DNA of 49,330 nt from Tannerella sp. (GTDB taxonomy: Bacteria > Bacteroidota > Bacteroidia > Bacteroidales > Tannerellaceae): positions 1 to 49,330 of the forward strand of contig NZ_JAUMYS010000012.1 of the NCBI RefSeq assembly GCF_030528505.1. Direction: 5' to 3'. Position 1 is the first letter of the stretch. Each line of letters begins with the position of its first letter. Shown one piece after another: positions 1-8,229 of this stretch. The notes beneath the pieces were generated by a model, which did not search any database, had not been told where the DNA came from, and saw only the letters and a list, made by a program, of their open reading frames with translations. A program made the position numbers and the translations under genes.

Positions 1-40
1 AAATAAACAACTCAACAAATAAACATTTCAACAACTCAAC
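1..40. repeat. Degenerate 8-bp tandem repeat, cut by window edge
   Basis: Five consecutive octamers can be read: AAATAAAC, AACTCAAC, AAATAAAC, ATTTCAAC, AACTCAAC (consensus AAnTnAAC). The array may continue to the left of the window. It is followed at 41-51 by the small dyad GCCCGCAGGGC. From there to 168 I see no convincing gene; an open frame at 73-318 has no family resemblance and runs into the next gene in another frame. Confidence 0.6.
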
Positions 41-168
41 GCCCGCAGGGCATACAAGGGCTGAAGGCCTGAATGAAATTCATGCTTATTTCTTCTATTG
101 CGGAATCTGGGTTGCGCAAAGAGCGGAAGGACATGCCGATATGGGCAAACCGATTGGCCACGCCGGGA

Positions 169-200
169 TTTGGCAGATCTTTCCATGTTTCCTACTTTTG
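169..200 (+). promoter_or_regulatory. Bacteroidota-type promoter for the gene at 233
   Basis: TTTG at 169-172, 20 nt spacer, TACTTTTG at 193-200. This matches the Bacteroidota housekeeping pattern TTTG-N19/20-TAnnTTTG exactly. It predicts a transcript start near 207 and a leader of about 26 nt. Confidence 0.65.
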
Positions 201-232
201 TGTTTCGATAGATAAGGTAAACGACAGGGACA

Positions 233-655
233 ATGATAGAACAAGATTACATTCTGAAAATTTTACAGGAGTTTTTCGAAGCCATCGCCAAGGTGGTACG
301 GCGCAGCGATGGCGATGACGCGGCGGCTACGGCCGAAATGCAGGCGCGTTATGACGCCATCTATGAGCAGTTTTTCCGTTGCCCGGCACATCATTTCTAT
401 GAAATCGAAAAAGAAGATTTACTCGATGACCTGTGGACGGAAAACAGCGAACAGAAAGCGCTCGCCAAGATGCGCATGCTCTCGGAATTGCTCTACCGTG
501 ACGCGCTGATTAAAAAAGATATCTCGCAGCGCTATGACCTATTGGAAAAATCATTGCTTCTGCTCGAATTTCTGCAACAGAACAGCAAAACGTATTCGTG
601 GGATCAGGAAAACAAAATGGCTTATATCCGCACCCTGCTCGAAGAATACAGATAG
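233..655 (+). CDS. Hypothetical protein, 140 aa, possibly DUF6483-like
   Basis: An acidic, mostly helical, soluble protein of 140 residues without signal peptide or membrane segment. The N-terminus (MIEQDYILKILQEFFEAIAK) resembles the start of DUF6483-type proteins, which also begin with a short helix of this pattern; this is recalled from memory and not verified. The C-terminal half is rich in Leu and Lys/Glu and could form a helical bundle. The ATG at 233 was chosen because a well-formed promoter ends at 200. It converges on the GH3 gene, whose stop is 34 bp away, so it is probably a single-gene unit. No function is claimed. Confidence 0.75.
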   Translation: MIEQDYILKILQEFFEAIAKVVRRSDGDDAAATAEMQARYDAIYEQFFRCPAHHFYEIEKEDLLDDLWTENSEQKALAKMRMLSELLYRDALIKKDISQRYDLLEKSLLLLEFLQQNSKTYSWDQENKMAYIRTLLEEYR

Positions 656-688
656 TTTCCGACTTTACGCGAGGTCTTTTTTCCGTGA

Positions 689-2203
689 TCAGCTGTTCAT
701 CGACAATAATTCGTCGATCATTTCCCGGCTGTTGCTCAGGCAAGGAACTTTGTGTTGTCCACCCAATTTGCCGCGCTTTTTGAGCCAGTCGTAAAACAGA
801 TGCTCGCGGGCGGGAATGATTTCGAGTGCTTGCAGGGAGATTTCTTTGTAACGCTTTGCCGCGTAATCGGAATTAAGCGTCTGCAAGGCCTCGTCCAAGG
901 CGTTGGCGAATGTTTCGATCGAGGCCGGCGGTGTCTCAAATTCAACCATCCATTGATGACGTCCTTTCGCTTTGTCGAGCAGGAACAGGGGAGCAGCCGT
1001 GTACGCTCTCACGACGGCGCCGGTCTTTTCGCAAGCTTTGCGGATGCCTTTCTCGGTATTGTCCGCCATCAACTCTTCGCCGAAAGCATTGATAAAAAAA
1101 CGGGTACGCCCCGTGATCACGAATTTGTGCGGGAAAGTAGACGTGAAGCGCACCGTGTCGCCGATGCGGTAGCGCCAAAGCCCGCCGGCCGTGGTGATGA
1201 CCATCGCGTAATTTACGCCGGTCTCGACCGCTTCGAGCGGGATGGCTATCCCATCGTCCAGTTGTCCGGGCTCATCCATCGGAATAAATTCGTAGAACAC
1301 TCCGTAGTCGAGCATCAACAGCATGCTCTTGTCCGACGGGTCATCCTGTAATCCGAAGAACCCTTCCGAGGCGTTGTACGTCTCCATATAGTGCATCCGG
1401 TCCGACGGGATCAGCCGCTCGTATTGTGCGCGATACGGTTCGAACCCCACTCCGCCGTGGAAAAAGACTTCGAGGTTCGGCCACACTTCGTGCAGCGTTT
1501 CTTTGCCCTCATGTTGCAAAACGGCTTTGATCAGCACGAGCATCCACGAGGGAATACCGGAAAGACTGACAACATCCTCCTTCCATGTGTTTGCCACAAT
1601 CGCCTCGATTTTCTTCTCCCACTCGTCCATTAGGATGATCTCTTTGTGAGGCACGCGTACCAGATTGACGAGCGGATTCAGGTTTTGCAGCAGGACAGCC
1701 GAGAGGTCGCCGCAATGTGCCCGCTCGTTCAGGGGCGAGGGGCTGTGACTCCCGCCAAGGATCAGTCCTTTTTTCGAGAAAAAACGGGTGTCGGGGCGGT
1801 TATGCAGATATAACGCGACGGTGTCGAAGCCTCCCGCATAATGGCAGCGGTGCAAAATGTCGGGGGTGACGGGAATGTATTTACTGCGGTCGTTCGTCGT
1901 GCCGCTGCTTTGGGCGTACCATCGCACGGTCGAAGGCCACAGCACGTCTTTCTCGCCGTTGATCATCCGTTCGATGAACGGGTGCAAGTCTTCATAATCC
2001 TGAAGCGGGACACGTTCGCGAAAGGTCTCGTACCCGGAAATTTCGGCAAAGGCATAACGTTTTCCCCAAGTGGTGTTACGCGCCTTGTCGAGCAGGTAAC
2101 ACAACTGCTGCCGCTGGATATCGACGGCGCGCTTTCCGAACGATTCGATTACGCGTTGTCGCCGTGCAAAAAAAGGGGAAATGATTTTCGTCAGTATGTC
2201 CAT
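689..2203 (-). CDS. GH3 auxin-responsive promoter family protein (acyl-adenylating enzyme)
   Basis: A 504-residue member of the GH3 family, a branch of the ANL superfamily that adenylates carboxylic acids and, in plants, joins them to amino acids. Bacterial members are common in Bacteroidota but their substrate is unknown. The nucleotide-binding loop is visible in AQSSGTTNDRSKYIPVT near residue 110, followed by the conserved segments around GGVGFEPYR, YNASEGFFG and WRYRIGDTVRFTS. Length matches the family. I start at ATG 2203 (MDILTKIISPFF) rather than the upstream TTG at 2233, because that TTG lies inside the predicted promoter element at 2231-2238. The gene follows the esterase gene in the same direction after a 74-bp gap but seems to have its own promoter. 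Confidence 0.9.
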   Translation of the reverse strand: MDILTKIISPFFARRQRVIESFGKRAVDIQRQQLCYLLDKARNTTWGKRYAFAEISGYETFRERVPLQDYEDLHPFIERMINGEKDVLWPSTVRWYAQSSGTTNDRSKYIPVTPDILHRCHYAGGFDTVALYLHNRPDTRFFSKKGLILGGSHSPSPLNERAHCGDLSAVLLQNLNPLVNLVRVPHKEIILMDEWEKKIEAIVANTWKEDVVSLSGIPSWMLVLIKAVLQHEGKETLHEVWPNLEVFFHGGVGFEPYRAQYERLIPSDRMHYMETYNASEGFFGLQDDPSDKSMLLMLDYGVFYEFIPMDEPGQLDDGIAIPLEAVETGVNYAMVITTAGGLWRYRIGDTVRFTSTFPHKFVITGRTRFFINAFGEELMADNTEKGIRKACEKTGAVVRAYTAAPLFLLDKAKGRHQWMVEFETPPASIETFANALDEALQTLNSDYAAKRYKEISLQALEIIPAREHLFYDWLKKRGKLGGQHKVPCLSNSREMIDELLSMNS

Positions 2204-2230
2204 GTCGATTTGAGTCGGGAAACCATGCCG

Positions 2231-2238
2231 CAAAAATA
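2231..2238 (-). promoter_or_regulatory. Promoter -7 element for the GH3 gene
   Basis: Complement reads TATTTTTG (TAnnTTTG). No good -33 TTTG at the expected distance. It places the transcript start near 2224, about 20 nt before the ATG at 2203. Confidence 0.4.
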
Positions 2239-2277
2239 GTCCTTTTTTTCAGATTATGCTTTCCGTTCGCTTCCGGA

Positions 2278-3645
2278 TCACCATACGACTTCGACCGCAG
2301 CGGGATAGAGCCGGTGAGGATCGAAGAATACGGCACAACTGTTTACCAGATGTTTCAGGTCGGGAGTGACGGTGCCTTTGAATACTTGCTTGCCGTTCGC
2401 CGTTACGGTTATTTCGCGGTTCAAGTCGACCAGTTCGTTGCACAGATAAAGGATCAGCCTGCCCTTATGCGAAGGGCTGTAATGTTTCTTGAATTTCATT
2501 TCGATGCCCCAGCGCGGATCGGTTTCGGTCGTCTCGTACGCAACGTCGTCGATTTGCAGGGCGATCGTGTTATCCTCGATGTTCATCTCGTAGCGTTTCC
2601 GTCCGGCGTTGTCCGTTCGTTCGGGAAGGTAGAGGTTGTAAAAGCCTTGACGGCGTCGGCCGTCCATTTCGTAGTCTTCCCACGTCACGTGCTTCGGATG
2701 CGGATTGCGTACATGCTGTTTCAGCCACGGGGTCGTCAGTTGATAATCGATGCTGTGTCCTTTGCCGGGAATCAGTTCGATGCGATGCACGAAATGCTTG
2801 GGGTCTTGCGTGTGGAGTTGCCGGAAAGCCTCCTGTACATACGATGTCAATGTATTCCGGTAGAACCCCTTGTCGTCCGCGCCTGTGAGTAACGAGAAGG
2901 CGATGTTACGGCAGTTCTCGGGCGGAGCGTTCTTGAGCGGCTCTCCTCCCGCCATCGGTCCGGCGCCGGCCAGATAGTCGGCATAGAACGATGCGAGCCG
3001 CTGACTGCCGTATCCTCCTTCGGAGATGCCGAAGATATACATCCGGTCGGGATCGATCAGTCCTGATACAAGCGCCTGTCGCAGTAGTTTCTCCCATGCA
3101 AACTGCTTGGCCTTTTGCCACCAGCGATAATATTCGCCTTCATTCGGTATCTGAGGAATGAAATAGGCCGAAGGAGCATCGTCGAACCGGGTGCAAAGGG
3201 TCAGCCCTGTTGCCCACTCCTGACGCTTATCGCCCGAACCGTGCAGATACAGGTAGAGCGGAAAACCTTCCTTGGGCTTATTGTCTCCTTTGGTTCCCCA
3301 ATAGTAGGGCATGACGGCATCACGTTCCAGGTTTTCGGGTAACGTCCAGCGACCTGACGATTTTTCCGACAAGGGCTTCAGACTGATCAGCTTTTCTTCG
3401 GAAAATGCTTGATTGGCTGCTTCCCACGCCTCCCAGACCCATTGACGTTTTTGTTCGACCTCCCAAAGATTCAGGGGCTTCTTTTCTTCGAATGTCGTGC
3501 TTTTACCTGCCAGGCGATCGGAAAAGAAAGCTGATATTCTACGTTCCGCAATCATTTCGCTGTTGTACTTCTCCGGTGCTGTTTCCGCAAAGCATCCGCT
3601 CCACGCGAAACTGAATAGCAAGCTCCATACTTGTATTAATCTCAT
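2278..3645 (-). CDS. Secreted lipoprotein alpha/beta-hydrolase (esterase/depolymerase-like)
   Basis: A 455-residue exported hydrolase. The N-terminus has a basic start, a hydrophobic stretch and a lipobox-like SGC with Cys18, so it is probably a lipoprotein. The alpha/beta-hydrolase core shows HGSG (residues 135-138, oxyanion region), the nucleophile elbow GISEGG with Ser208, an acid candidate at Asp257/Asp258 (TGADDKG) and His297 in PGKGHSID, all in the expected order. The shape resembles feruloyl esterase/PHB depolymerase-type enzymes. Residues after about 320 form an extra domain with beta-rich, aromatic segments, perhaps substrate binding. The substrate cannot be read from the sequence. 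No polysaccharide-utilisation genes lie nearby. Confidence 0.85.
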   Translation of the reverse strand: MRLIQVWSLLFSFAWSGCFAETAPEKYNSEMIAERRISAFFSDRLAGKSTTFEEKKPLNLWEVEQKRQWVWEAWEAANQAFSEEKLISLKPLSEKSSGRWTLPENLERDAVMPYYWGTKGDNKPKEGFPLYLYLHGSGDKRQEWATGLTLCTRFDDAPSAYFIPQIPNEGEYYRWWQKAKQFAWEKLLRQALVSGLIDPDRMYIFGISEGGYGSQRLASFYADYLAGAGPMAGGEPLKNAPPENCRNIAFSLLTGADDKGFYRNTLTSYVQEAFRQLHTQDPKHFVHRIELIPGKGHSIDYQLTTPWLKQHVRNPHPKHVTWEDYEMDGRRRQGFYNLYLPERTDNAGRKRYEMNIEDNTIALQIDDVAYETTETDPRWGIEMKFKKHYSPSHKGRLILYLCNELVDLNREITVTANGKQVFKGTVTPDLKHLVNSCAVFFDPHRLYPAAVEVVW

Positions 3646-3670
3646 ATATTATTGTAATTTAATCCGAATG

Positions 3671-3678
3671 CAAAAATA
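3671..3678 (-). promoter_or_regulatory. Promoter -7 element for the esterase gene
   Basis: Complement reads TATTTTTG, giving a predicted start near 3664 and a 20-nt leader. No clear -33 element. Confidence 0.4.
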
Positions 3679-3854
3679 AACGATTCAACAGAAATAACCG
3701 CACGGTGTTGCGGAACAACGCGAAAAAGGGTATCCGCCGGAACACCATAGACCGTCCCAAGTTGTCTTTTTCAATGCAGATACCGGAGTGGTAGCCCGGC
3801 CGAAAACGTTTATTGTGCCGAAAATAAAGCTGGAAGTCGTATCTTTGCTTCGTG

Positions 3855-4541
3855 ATGGAAGACAACGATAAAAAAGAAACACGCCGCGCCGCGTTGTATG
3901 CAAGTCTTTTGATCGCTGTACCGTGTGTGGTACATATCGTCAATGTATGCTTTTCGCTACGGCTGCAACGTTTCGGACTGGCACCGCATGAGTTTCGGGG
4001 ACTGCCGGGCATTCTTACAATGCCGTTGCTGCATGCCGGATGGGATCATCTGCTTTCCAACATGCCTTCGCTATGGGTGCTCACCTTCGGACTTATTCTG
4101 TTCTATCGCAAAAAAAGCCGGACGATTTTCGTTTACCTCTATCTGATGAGCGGATTGTTTACGTGGAGCGTTGCTTCGGCCGGTTCGATCCATATCGGAG
4201 CGAGCGGAGTGATCTATGCGCTGGCGGCGTTTCATTTTGTCACTGGACTGATTCGGCGCGTGCCTCGCCAGATGGCTTTCGCCTTGTTAGTCGCTTTTCT
4301 GTACGGCGGGTTCGTATGGGCGTTCTTTCCCTCGCTCTACAAGCATACGACGATCTCGTGGGCAGGACATTTTTCCGGTTTGGTATCCGGCATCGTGCTG
4401 GCGATCTATGTGCGTGGCTGGGGCCCGCCGCCTCCACCCGATCCTTTTGAAGGCGAAGACGAAGAACCGGATGATGATTCCGAAGCCTATTGGCAGATAC
4501 CGGACAACGAGCAACCACCTCCATCTGTTGGCAGCGTGTAA
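3855..4541 (+). CDS. Rhomboid family intramembrane serine protease
   Basis: A 228-residue membrane protein with about six hydrophobic segments and the rhomboid catalytic dyad: Ser117 in HIGASGVIY (GxSx motif) and His172 in SWAGHFSG. HLLSN at residues 65-69 supplies the oxyanion-side His/Asn conserved in rhomboids. It should cleave membrane-anchored substrates within the inner membrane. The C-terminal tail after residue 190 is unusual: four consecutive prolines followed by a strongly acidic stretch (EGEDEEPDDDSE), presumably cytoplasmic. An in-frame GTG directly precedes the ATG at 3855; I use the ATG. TATCTTTG at 3840-3847 could be a -7 element, but it lies only 7 bp before the start, so the mRNA would have almost no leader. 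Confidence 0.93.
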   Translation: MEDNDKKETRRAALYASLLIAVPCVVHIVNVCFSLRLQRFGLAPHEFRGLPGILTMPLLHAGWDHLLSNMPSLWVLTFGLILFYRKKSRTIFVYLYLMSGLFTWSVASAGSIHIGASGVIYALAAFHFVTGLIRRVPRQMAFALLVAFLYGGFVWAFFPSLYKHTTISWAGHFSGLVSGIVLAIYVRGWGPPPPPDPFEGEDEEPDDDSEAYWQIPDNEQPPPSVGSV

Positions 4542-4640
4542 GGCGTTCTTTTGTTCCCTCAGAGAGGATGATGTGTTTAAGTTGTTCGTTCTTTAATAGG
4601 TTGCAAGTCTATTTGACGAACATGAGCTTTGAAAAACATC

Positions 4641-4672
4641 TTTGGCTATTTGGGTTTTTAGATGTATTTTTG
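4641..4672 (+). promoter_or_regulatory. Promoter for the YhcG-family nuclease gene
   Basis: TTTG 4641-4644, 20 nt, TATTTTTG 4665-4672: a full match to the Bacteroidota pattern. Predicted transcript start near 4679, leader about 37 nt to the ATG at 4716. Confidence 0.65.
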
Positions 4673-4715
4673 GGTGCAGAAAACATTGTGTCCAAGATTG
4701 TATGAGCATCACGAT

Positions 4716-5999
4716 ATGAGTAACAGGAAACAGAAGCCCGAACAGAAAGACCTTGATCCCGTAGTACGAGCTATCGGGTTGGATATAGAGCAGACACAAG
4801 TACGACTCATCACCTCTGCTAATGCTGATATGCTTTTCCACTATTGGAAAATCGGCCATTTCATCCTCTATCATCAAAAGAAAGAAGGTTGGGGGAGTAA
4901 GGTCATAGACAATCTCTCCAAAACGATTCGTTTGCATTATCCTGATAAGAAAGGTTATTCTCGCAGGAATATTTTCTATATGTGCCAATTCGCTAAGGCG
5001 TATCCTCTTGCGGTTTTGCGTAAACTTGTCGCAGTAGAGCATGCTCTTGAGACGCCTTCTGTCGAAAAGGTTTTGATTCTTACGAATGAGCTCAATCAAT
5101 TCGTGCAAGAACCTCTTGCATTAATTGAACATGTTGAGAGTCCGTTGTCTGTGATTGTGCAAGAGCCTGTTGCACAATTTGGAGCTGTTGCCTGCACGCT
5201 TAGCAATCTCTTTCAATTAGATATCAACGAGATCGAAGCAATTTTCAAGCGTTCCGCCGTGTCGCGGACGAATTGGGCGAGCCACGTCATACTGCTTAAT
5301 CGTAATCTTCCTCTTGGTGAGAGATATTGGTATATATCCCAGTCGGTTGAGTTGGGTTGGAGTAGTAATGTCCTGCAAACGCAGCTTGATACAAAACTTT
5401 TCGAGCGACAGATCACAGAAAAGAAAGTAAGCAATTTCACCACCAGACTCCCGGCACCACAGAGCGATCTGGCGAATTATCTACTCAAAGACCCCTACAT
5501 CTTTGATTTGATGGGGCAGACCGAACGAATAGCCGAGCGTGACATTGAGCGACAGCTTGTCTCACACATTACCAAATACCTTTTGGAAATGGGTGCAGGC
5601 TTTGCATTTGTAGCACAACAGAAACACTTCCAAGTGGGTGATAGCGATTTTTATGTCGATCTCATTCTCTATAACATCAAACTCCGCGCTTATGTGGTTA
5701 TCGAGCTAAAAGCCACTCCATTCAAACCTGAATACGCAGGTCAACTCAACTTCTATATCAATGTGGTAGATGACGTGCTCTGTGGCGAACACGACAACAA
5801 AACCATCGGTCTCCTGCTCTGTAATGGTGGTGATAAGGTGGTCGCTCAATATGCGCTTTCAGGTTACGACCAGCCCATAGGCGTGAGCGACTATCAGCTT
5901 AGTAAAGCCATTCCTGATAATCTTAAGTCGTCTCTCCCAACTGTTGAGGAGGTCGAGAAAGAACTGACGAAGATTGTCGAACAAAATGAAAAGAAGTGA
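4716..5999 (+). CDS. YhcG/DUF1016 family PDDEXK nuclease, with inserted segment
   Basis: A 427-residue protein with two YhcG-family parts. The N-terminal DUF1016 region (about 15-110) contains YWKIGHFILYHQ and YSRRNIFYMCQFAKAYP. The C-terminal PD-(D/E)xK nuclease region (about 290-400) shows VDLILYN followed by VIELKATPFKPEYAGQLNFY, holding the Asp and ExK residues. Between them, after LAVLRKLVAVEH, lies an atypical segment of about 45 residues with the repeat VQEPLA...VQEPVA, 18 codons apart; its DNA is palindromic (see findings). YhcG proteins often sit beside restriction-modification genes, but here the gene is alone between a rhomboid gene and pyrB, so it may be an acquired orphan. Start: ATG 4716 (MSNRKQKPEQ); an earlier in-frame ATG at 4662 overlaps the predicted promoter. 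Confidence 0.88.
   Translation: MSNRKQKPEQKDLDPVVRAIGLDIEQTQVRLITSANADMLFHYWKIGHFILYHQKKEGWGSKVIDNLSKTIRLHYPDKKGYSRRNIFYMCQFAKAYPLAVLRKLVAVEHALETPSVEKVLILTNELNQFVQEPLALIEHVESPLSVIVQEPVAQFGAVACTLSNLFQLDINEIEAIFKRSAVSRTNWASHVILLNRNLPLGERYWYISQSVELGWSSNVLQTQLDTKLFERQITEKKVSNFTTRLPAPQSDLANYLLKDPYIFDLMGQTERIAERDIERQLVSHITKYLLEMGAGFAFVAQQKHFQVGDSDFYVDLILYNIKLRAYVVIELKATPFKPEYAGQLNFYINVVDDVLCGEHDNKTIGLLLCNGGDKVVAQYALSGYDQPIGVSDYQLSKAIPDNLKSSLPTVEEVEKELTKIVEQNEKK
5154..5178. repeat. Palindromic element inside the YhcG gene
   Basis: ATTGTGCAA, 7-nt spacer, TTGCACAAT: perfect 9-bp arms. A related dyad, TGCAAGA-acc-TCTTGCA, lies 54 bp upstream at 5104-5120. Both are within coding sequence and code for the VQEP repeats. 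Confidence 0.7.
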
Positions 6000-6146
6000 C
6001 TCCTATTCTGTTTTGCTGTTGGATGTTTGAGTTTTGTTTGGGGAAGTAGGACGAGTGCTCCGTGCAGTCATCGGCAACTTCCATCCCGTTCAGTGCTCTT
6101 CGGATGCCGAACGATTTTTTTCATGCGAAAAACTTCTTTCTACGGC

Positions 6147-6179
6147 TTCGCGGCAGATGAATTTTTTTTCTTACATTTG
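6147..6179 (+). promoter_or_regulatory. Promoter for pyrB
   Basis: TTCG 6147-6150, 21 nt, TACATTTG 6172-6179. The -7 element is a full match and the -33 has one mismatch. Predicted leader about 15 nt. The rest of the 6000-6200 gap shows nothing else; I found no pyrimidine attenuator hairpin with a U tract. Confidence 0.5.
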
Positions 6180-6200
6180 TGGCCATACAATCATCCTGTC

Positions 6201-7133
6201 ATGTTAAATAAAAGTTTAGTATCGATCGACCAGTGTGCGAAAGAAGATATTCTGCGCATTCTTGAGAACGCCCGAAAGTTTGAGGAGAATCCCGACCGTC
6301 GACTGCTGGATGGCAAGATCGCGGCCACGCTCTTTTTCGAACCGTCGACGCGTACGCGTCTGAGCTTCGAAACGTCGGTGAACCGTCTGGGCGGGCGCGT
6401 TATCGGTTTTCAGGACGCGTCGACTACCAGCTCGTCGAAAGGGGAAACCCTTAAAGACACGATTCTGATGGTCAGCAACTATGCCGATGTGATCATTATG
6501 CGCCACCATCTTGAAGGAGCAGCACGCTATGCTTCCGAAGTGACGAAAGTGCCTATCATCAATGCCGGCGACGGTGCCAATCAACATCCTTCGCAGACGT
6601 TGCTCGACCTCTATTCGATCAAGAAAACGCAAGGAACCCTCGATAACCTGACCATCACGATGGTGGGCGACCTGAAATACGGACGTACGATTCATTCACT
6701 GATTGTCGGTATGTCGCACTTCCATCCGACGTTTCATTTTATTGCTCCGGAAGAGTTGAAGATGCCGGAAGAACAGAAACATTTCTGTCGGATGCACGGC
6801 ATCGAGTTTCATGAACACACGGTATTTTCGGAGGAGATTATCAATGAGACGGATATTCTTTATATGACGCGCGTACAACGCGAGCGCTTTACAGATATCG
6901 TTGAATACGAGCGTGTCAAAAATGTTTATATTCTGCATAACAAGATGCTCGAGCATTCGCGCCCGAATCTGCGCGTGCTCCATCCGCTACCGCGGGTGTA
7001 CGAGATTGCCTACGATGTGGACGACAATCCGAAAGCGTATTATATTCAGCAGGCACGCAACGGTCTGTTTACCCGCGAGGCGATCATCTGCGACGTGCTG
7101 GGCATTGATATAAAGACAAAAATCGACAATTAA
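6201..7133 (+). CDS. pyrB: Aspartate carbamoyltransferase catalytic subunit
   Basis: 310 residues, the usual length. It condenses carbamoyl phosphate with aspartate in the committed step of pyrimidine synthesis. The carbamoyl-phosphate loop [13 protein letters not shown] holds Ser49, Thr50, Arg51, Thr52 and Arg53. SSSKGET gives Lys80, the mobile-loop lysine that reaches into the neighbouring active site, and HPLPRV (261-266) is the conserved aspartate-side motif. The start is ATG 6201 ([10 protein letters not shown]); an open frame extending further upstream to 6027 would run through the promoter. pyrI follows after 12 bp, so a dodecameric, allosteric enzyme of the E. coli type is expected. 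Confidence 0.97.
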   Translation: MLNKSLVSIDQCAKEDILRILENARKFEENPDRRLLDGKIAATLFFEPSTRTRLSFETSVNRLGGRVIGFQDASTTSSSKGETLKDTILMVSNYADVIIMRHHLEGAARYASEVTKVPIINAGDGANQHPSQTLLDLYSIKKTQGTLDNLTITMVGDLKYGRTIHSLIVGMSHFHPTFHFIAPEELKMPEEQKHFCRMHGIEFHEHTVFSEEIINETDILYMTRVQRERFTDIVEYERVKNVYILHNKMLEHSRPNLRVLHPLPRVYEIAYDVDDNPKAYYIQQARNGLFTREAIICDVLGIDIKTKIDN

Positions 7134-7145
7134 CCGAGAAGAAAG

Positions 7146-7613
7146 ATGTCAGATAAAGGAAAACGAAAAGAATTGCAGGTGGCTGCGCTCGAAAACGGCA
7201 CGGCTATAGACCATATTCCTCCGGCACAGCTGTTTAAGGTGGCTGAGCTGCTTGGACTTGACAAGATGGATAACCGCATTACGATCGGGAATAACTTTGA
7301 GAGTAAGAAGATGGGGCGCAAAGGCATGATCAAGATTGCCGATAAGTTCTTTGCGGAAGACGAGATCAACCGTATCGCGCTCGTTGCACCGAATGTCGTA
7401 CTGAATATCATCCGTGATTATGAAGTTGTCGAGAAAAAATGTGTCAGCCTCCCCGACGAACTGATCGACATTATCCGATGCAACAACCCCAAGTGTATCA
7501 CGAACAATGAGCCGATGAAGTCGCATTTTTACGTGACGGATAAAGAGACGGGCGCTGTTAAATGCCGCTATTGCGAACGTAAGGCGAATAAGGAAGAGAT
7601 TACGATTAAATAA
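7146..7613 (+). CDS. pyrI: Aspartate carbamoyltransferase regulatory subunit
   Basis: 155 residues, the standard size. The N-terminal allosteric domain binds nucleotides (CTP/ATP in the family) and the C-terminal zinc domain contacts PyrB. The four zinc ligands are all present: Cys112 and Cys117 in CNNPKC, and Cys140 and Cys143 in CRYC. The gene starts 12 bp after the pyrB stop and is surely cotranscribed with it. Confidence 0.97.
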   Translation: MSDKGKRKELQVAALENGTAIDHIPPAQLFKVAELLGLDKMDNRITIGNNFESKKMGRKGMIKIADKFFAEDEINRIALVAPNVVLNIIRDYEVVEKKCVSLPDELIDIIRCNNPKCITNNEPMKSHFYVTDKETGAVKCRYCERKANKEEITIK

Positions 7614-7658
7614 TTTCATACGGCTCGCAAAAAGAGCCTGTATCATAAACCGCAGACA

Positions 7659-8225
7659 ATGAAACAAGACTGGAAACCGGGAACCATGATTTATCCGCTG
7701 CCGGCGGTGATGATCTCGTGCGGCAGCGAACCGTCGGAATACAATATCTTGACGATAAGTTGGATCGGGACGATTTGCACGAATCCGCCAATGTGTTATA
7801 TTTCGGTGCGTCCCGAACGCTTCTCGTATCCTATTCTGAAAAAGAATATGGAATATGTGATTAACCTGACAACCCGCGATATGGCGTTTGCGACAGACTG
7901 GTGTGGCGTTGTTTCGGGAAAAGATCATCGGAAATTCGAGGAGATGAAGCTTACTCCCGGACGGGCTTCTGTTGTCCGTGCCCCGTTGATTGAAGAATCG
8001 CCGCTTTGTATCGAATGTCGGGTAAAAGAAGTGATGGCCCTCGGTTCGCACGATATGTTTATCTCGGATGTGGTCAATGTGAAAGCCGACGAGAAATACC
8101 TTGATCCCGAAACCGGCGCTTTCGATATGCAGAAGGCCGATTTGTTGGCATATGCGCATGGAAAGTACTACGGATTGGGCGATTTGCTCGGTTTCTTCGG
8201 CTGGTCGGTGAAGAAGAAAAAGTAG
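7659..8225 (+). CDS. Flavin reductase family protein
   Basis: 188 residues with the flavin reductase-like FMN-binding fold (PF01613 type). The start, KPGTMIYPLPAVMISCG, followed by NILTISWIGTICTNPPMCYISVRPERFSY, is the typical FMN-binding half. GSHDMFISDVVNV is the conserved later strand. Members reduce flavin with NAD(P)H or bind FMN with other roles; the partner cannot be told here. It follows pyrI by 45 bp and is followed by the barrel protein after only 4 bp, so these genes are probably one transcript, although no functional link to pyrimidine synthesis is evident. Confidence 0.88.
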   Translation: MKQDWKPGTMIYPLPAVMISCGSEPSEYNILTISWIGTICTNPPMCYISVRPERFSYPILKKNMEYVINLTTRDMAFATDWCGVVSGKDHRKFEEMKLTPGRASVVRAPLIEESPLCIECRVKEVMALGSHDMFISDVVNVKADEKYLDPETGAFDMQKADLLAYAHGKYYGLGDLLGFFGWSVKKKK

Positions 8226-8229
8226 GTGT

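Noticed and set aside
73-318. Open frame of 81 codons before the first gene
   Set aside because: It overlaps the promoter and start of the gene at 233 in another frame and has no protein-like composition.
1436-1450. GGTTCGAACC-like string resembling a tRNA T-arm
   Set aside because: It lies within the GH3 coding region and no cloverleaf or acceptor stem can be formed around it.
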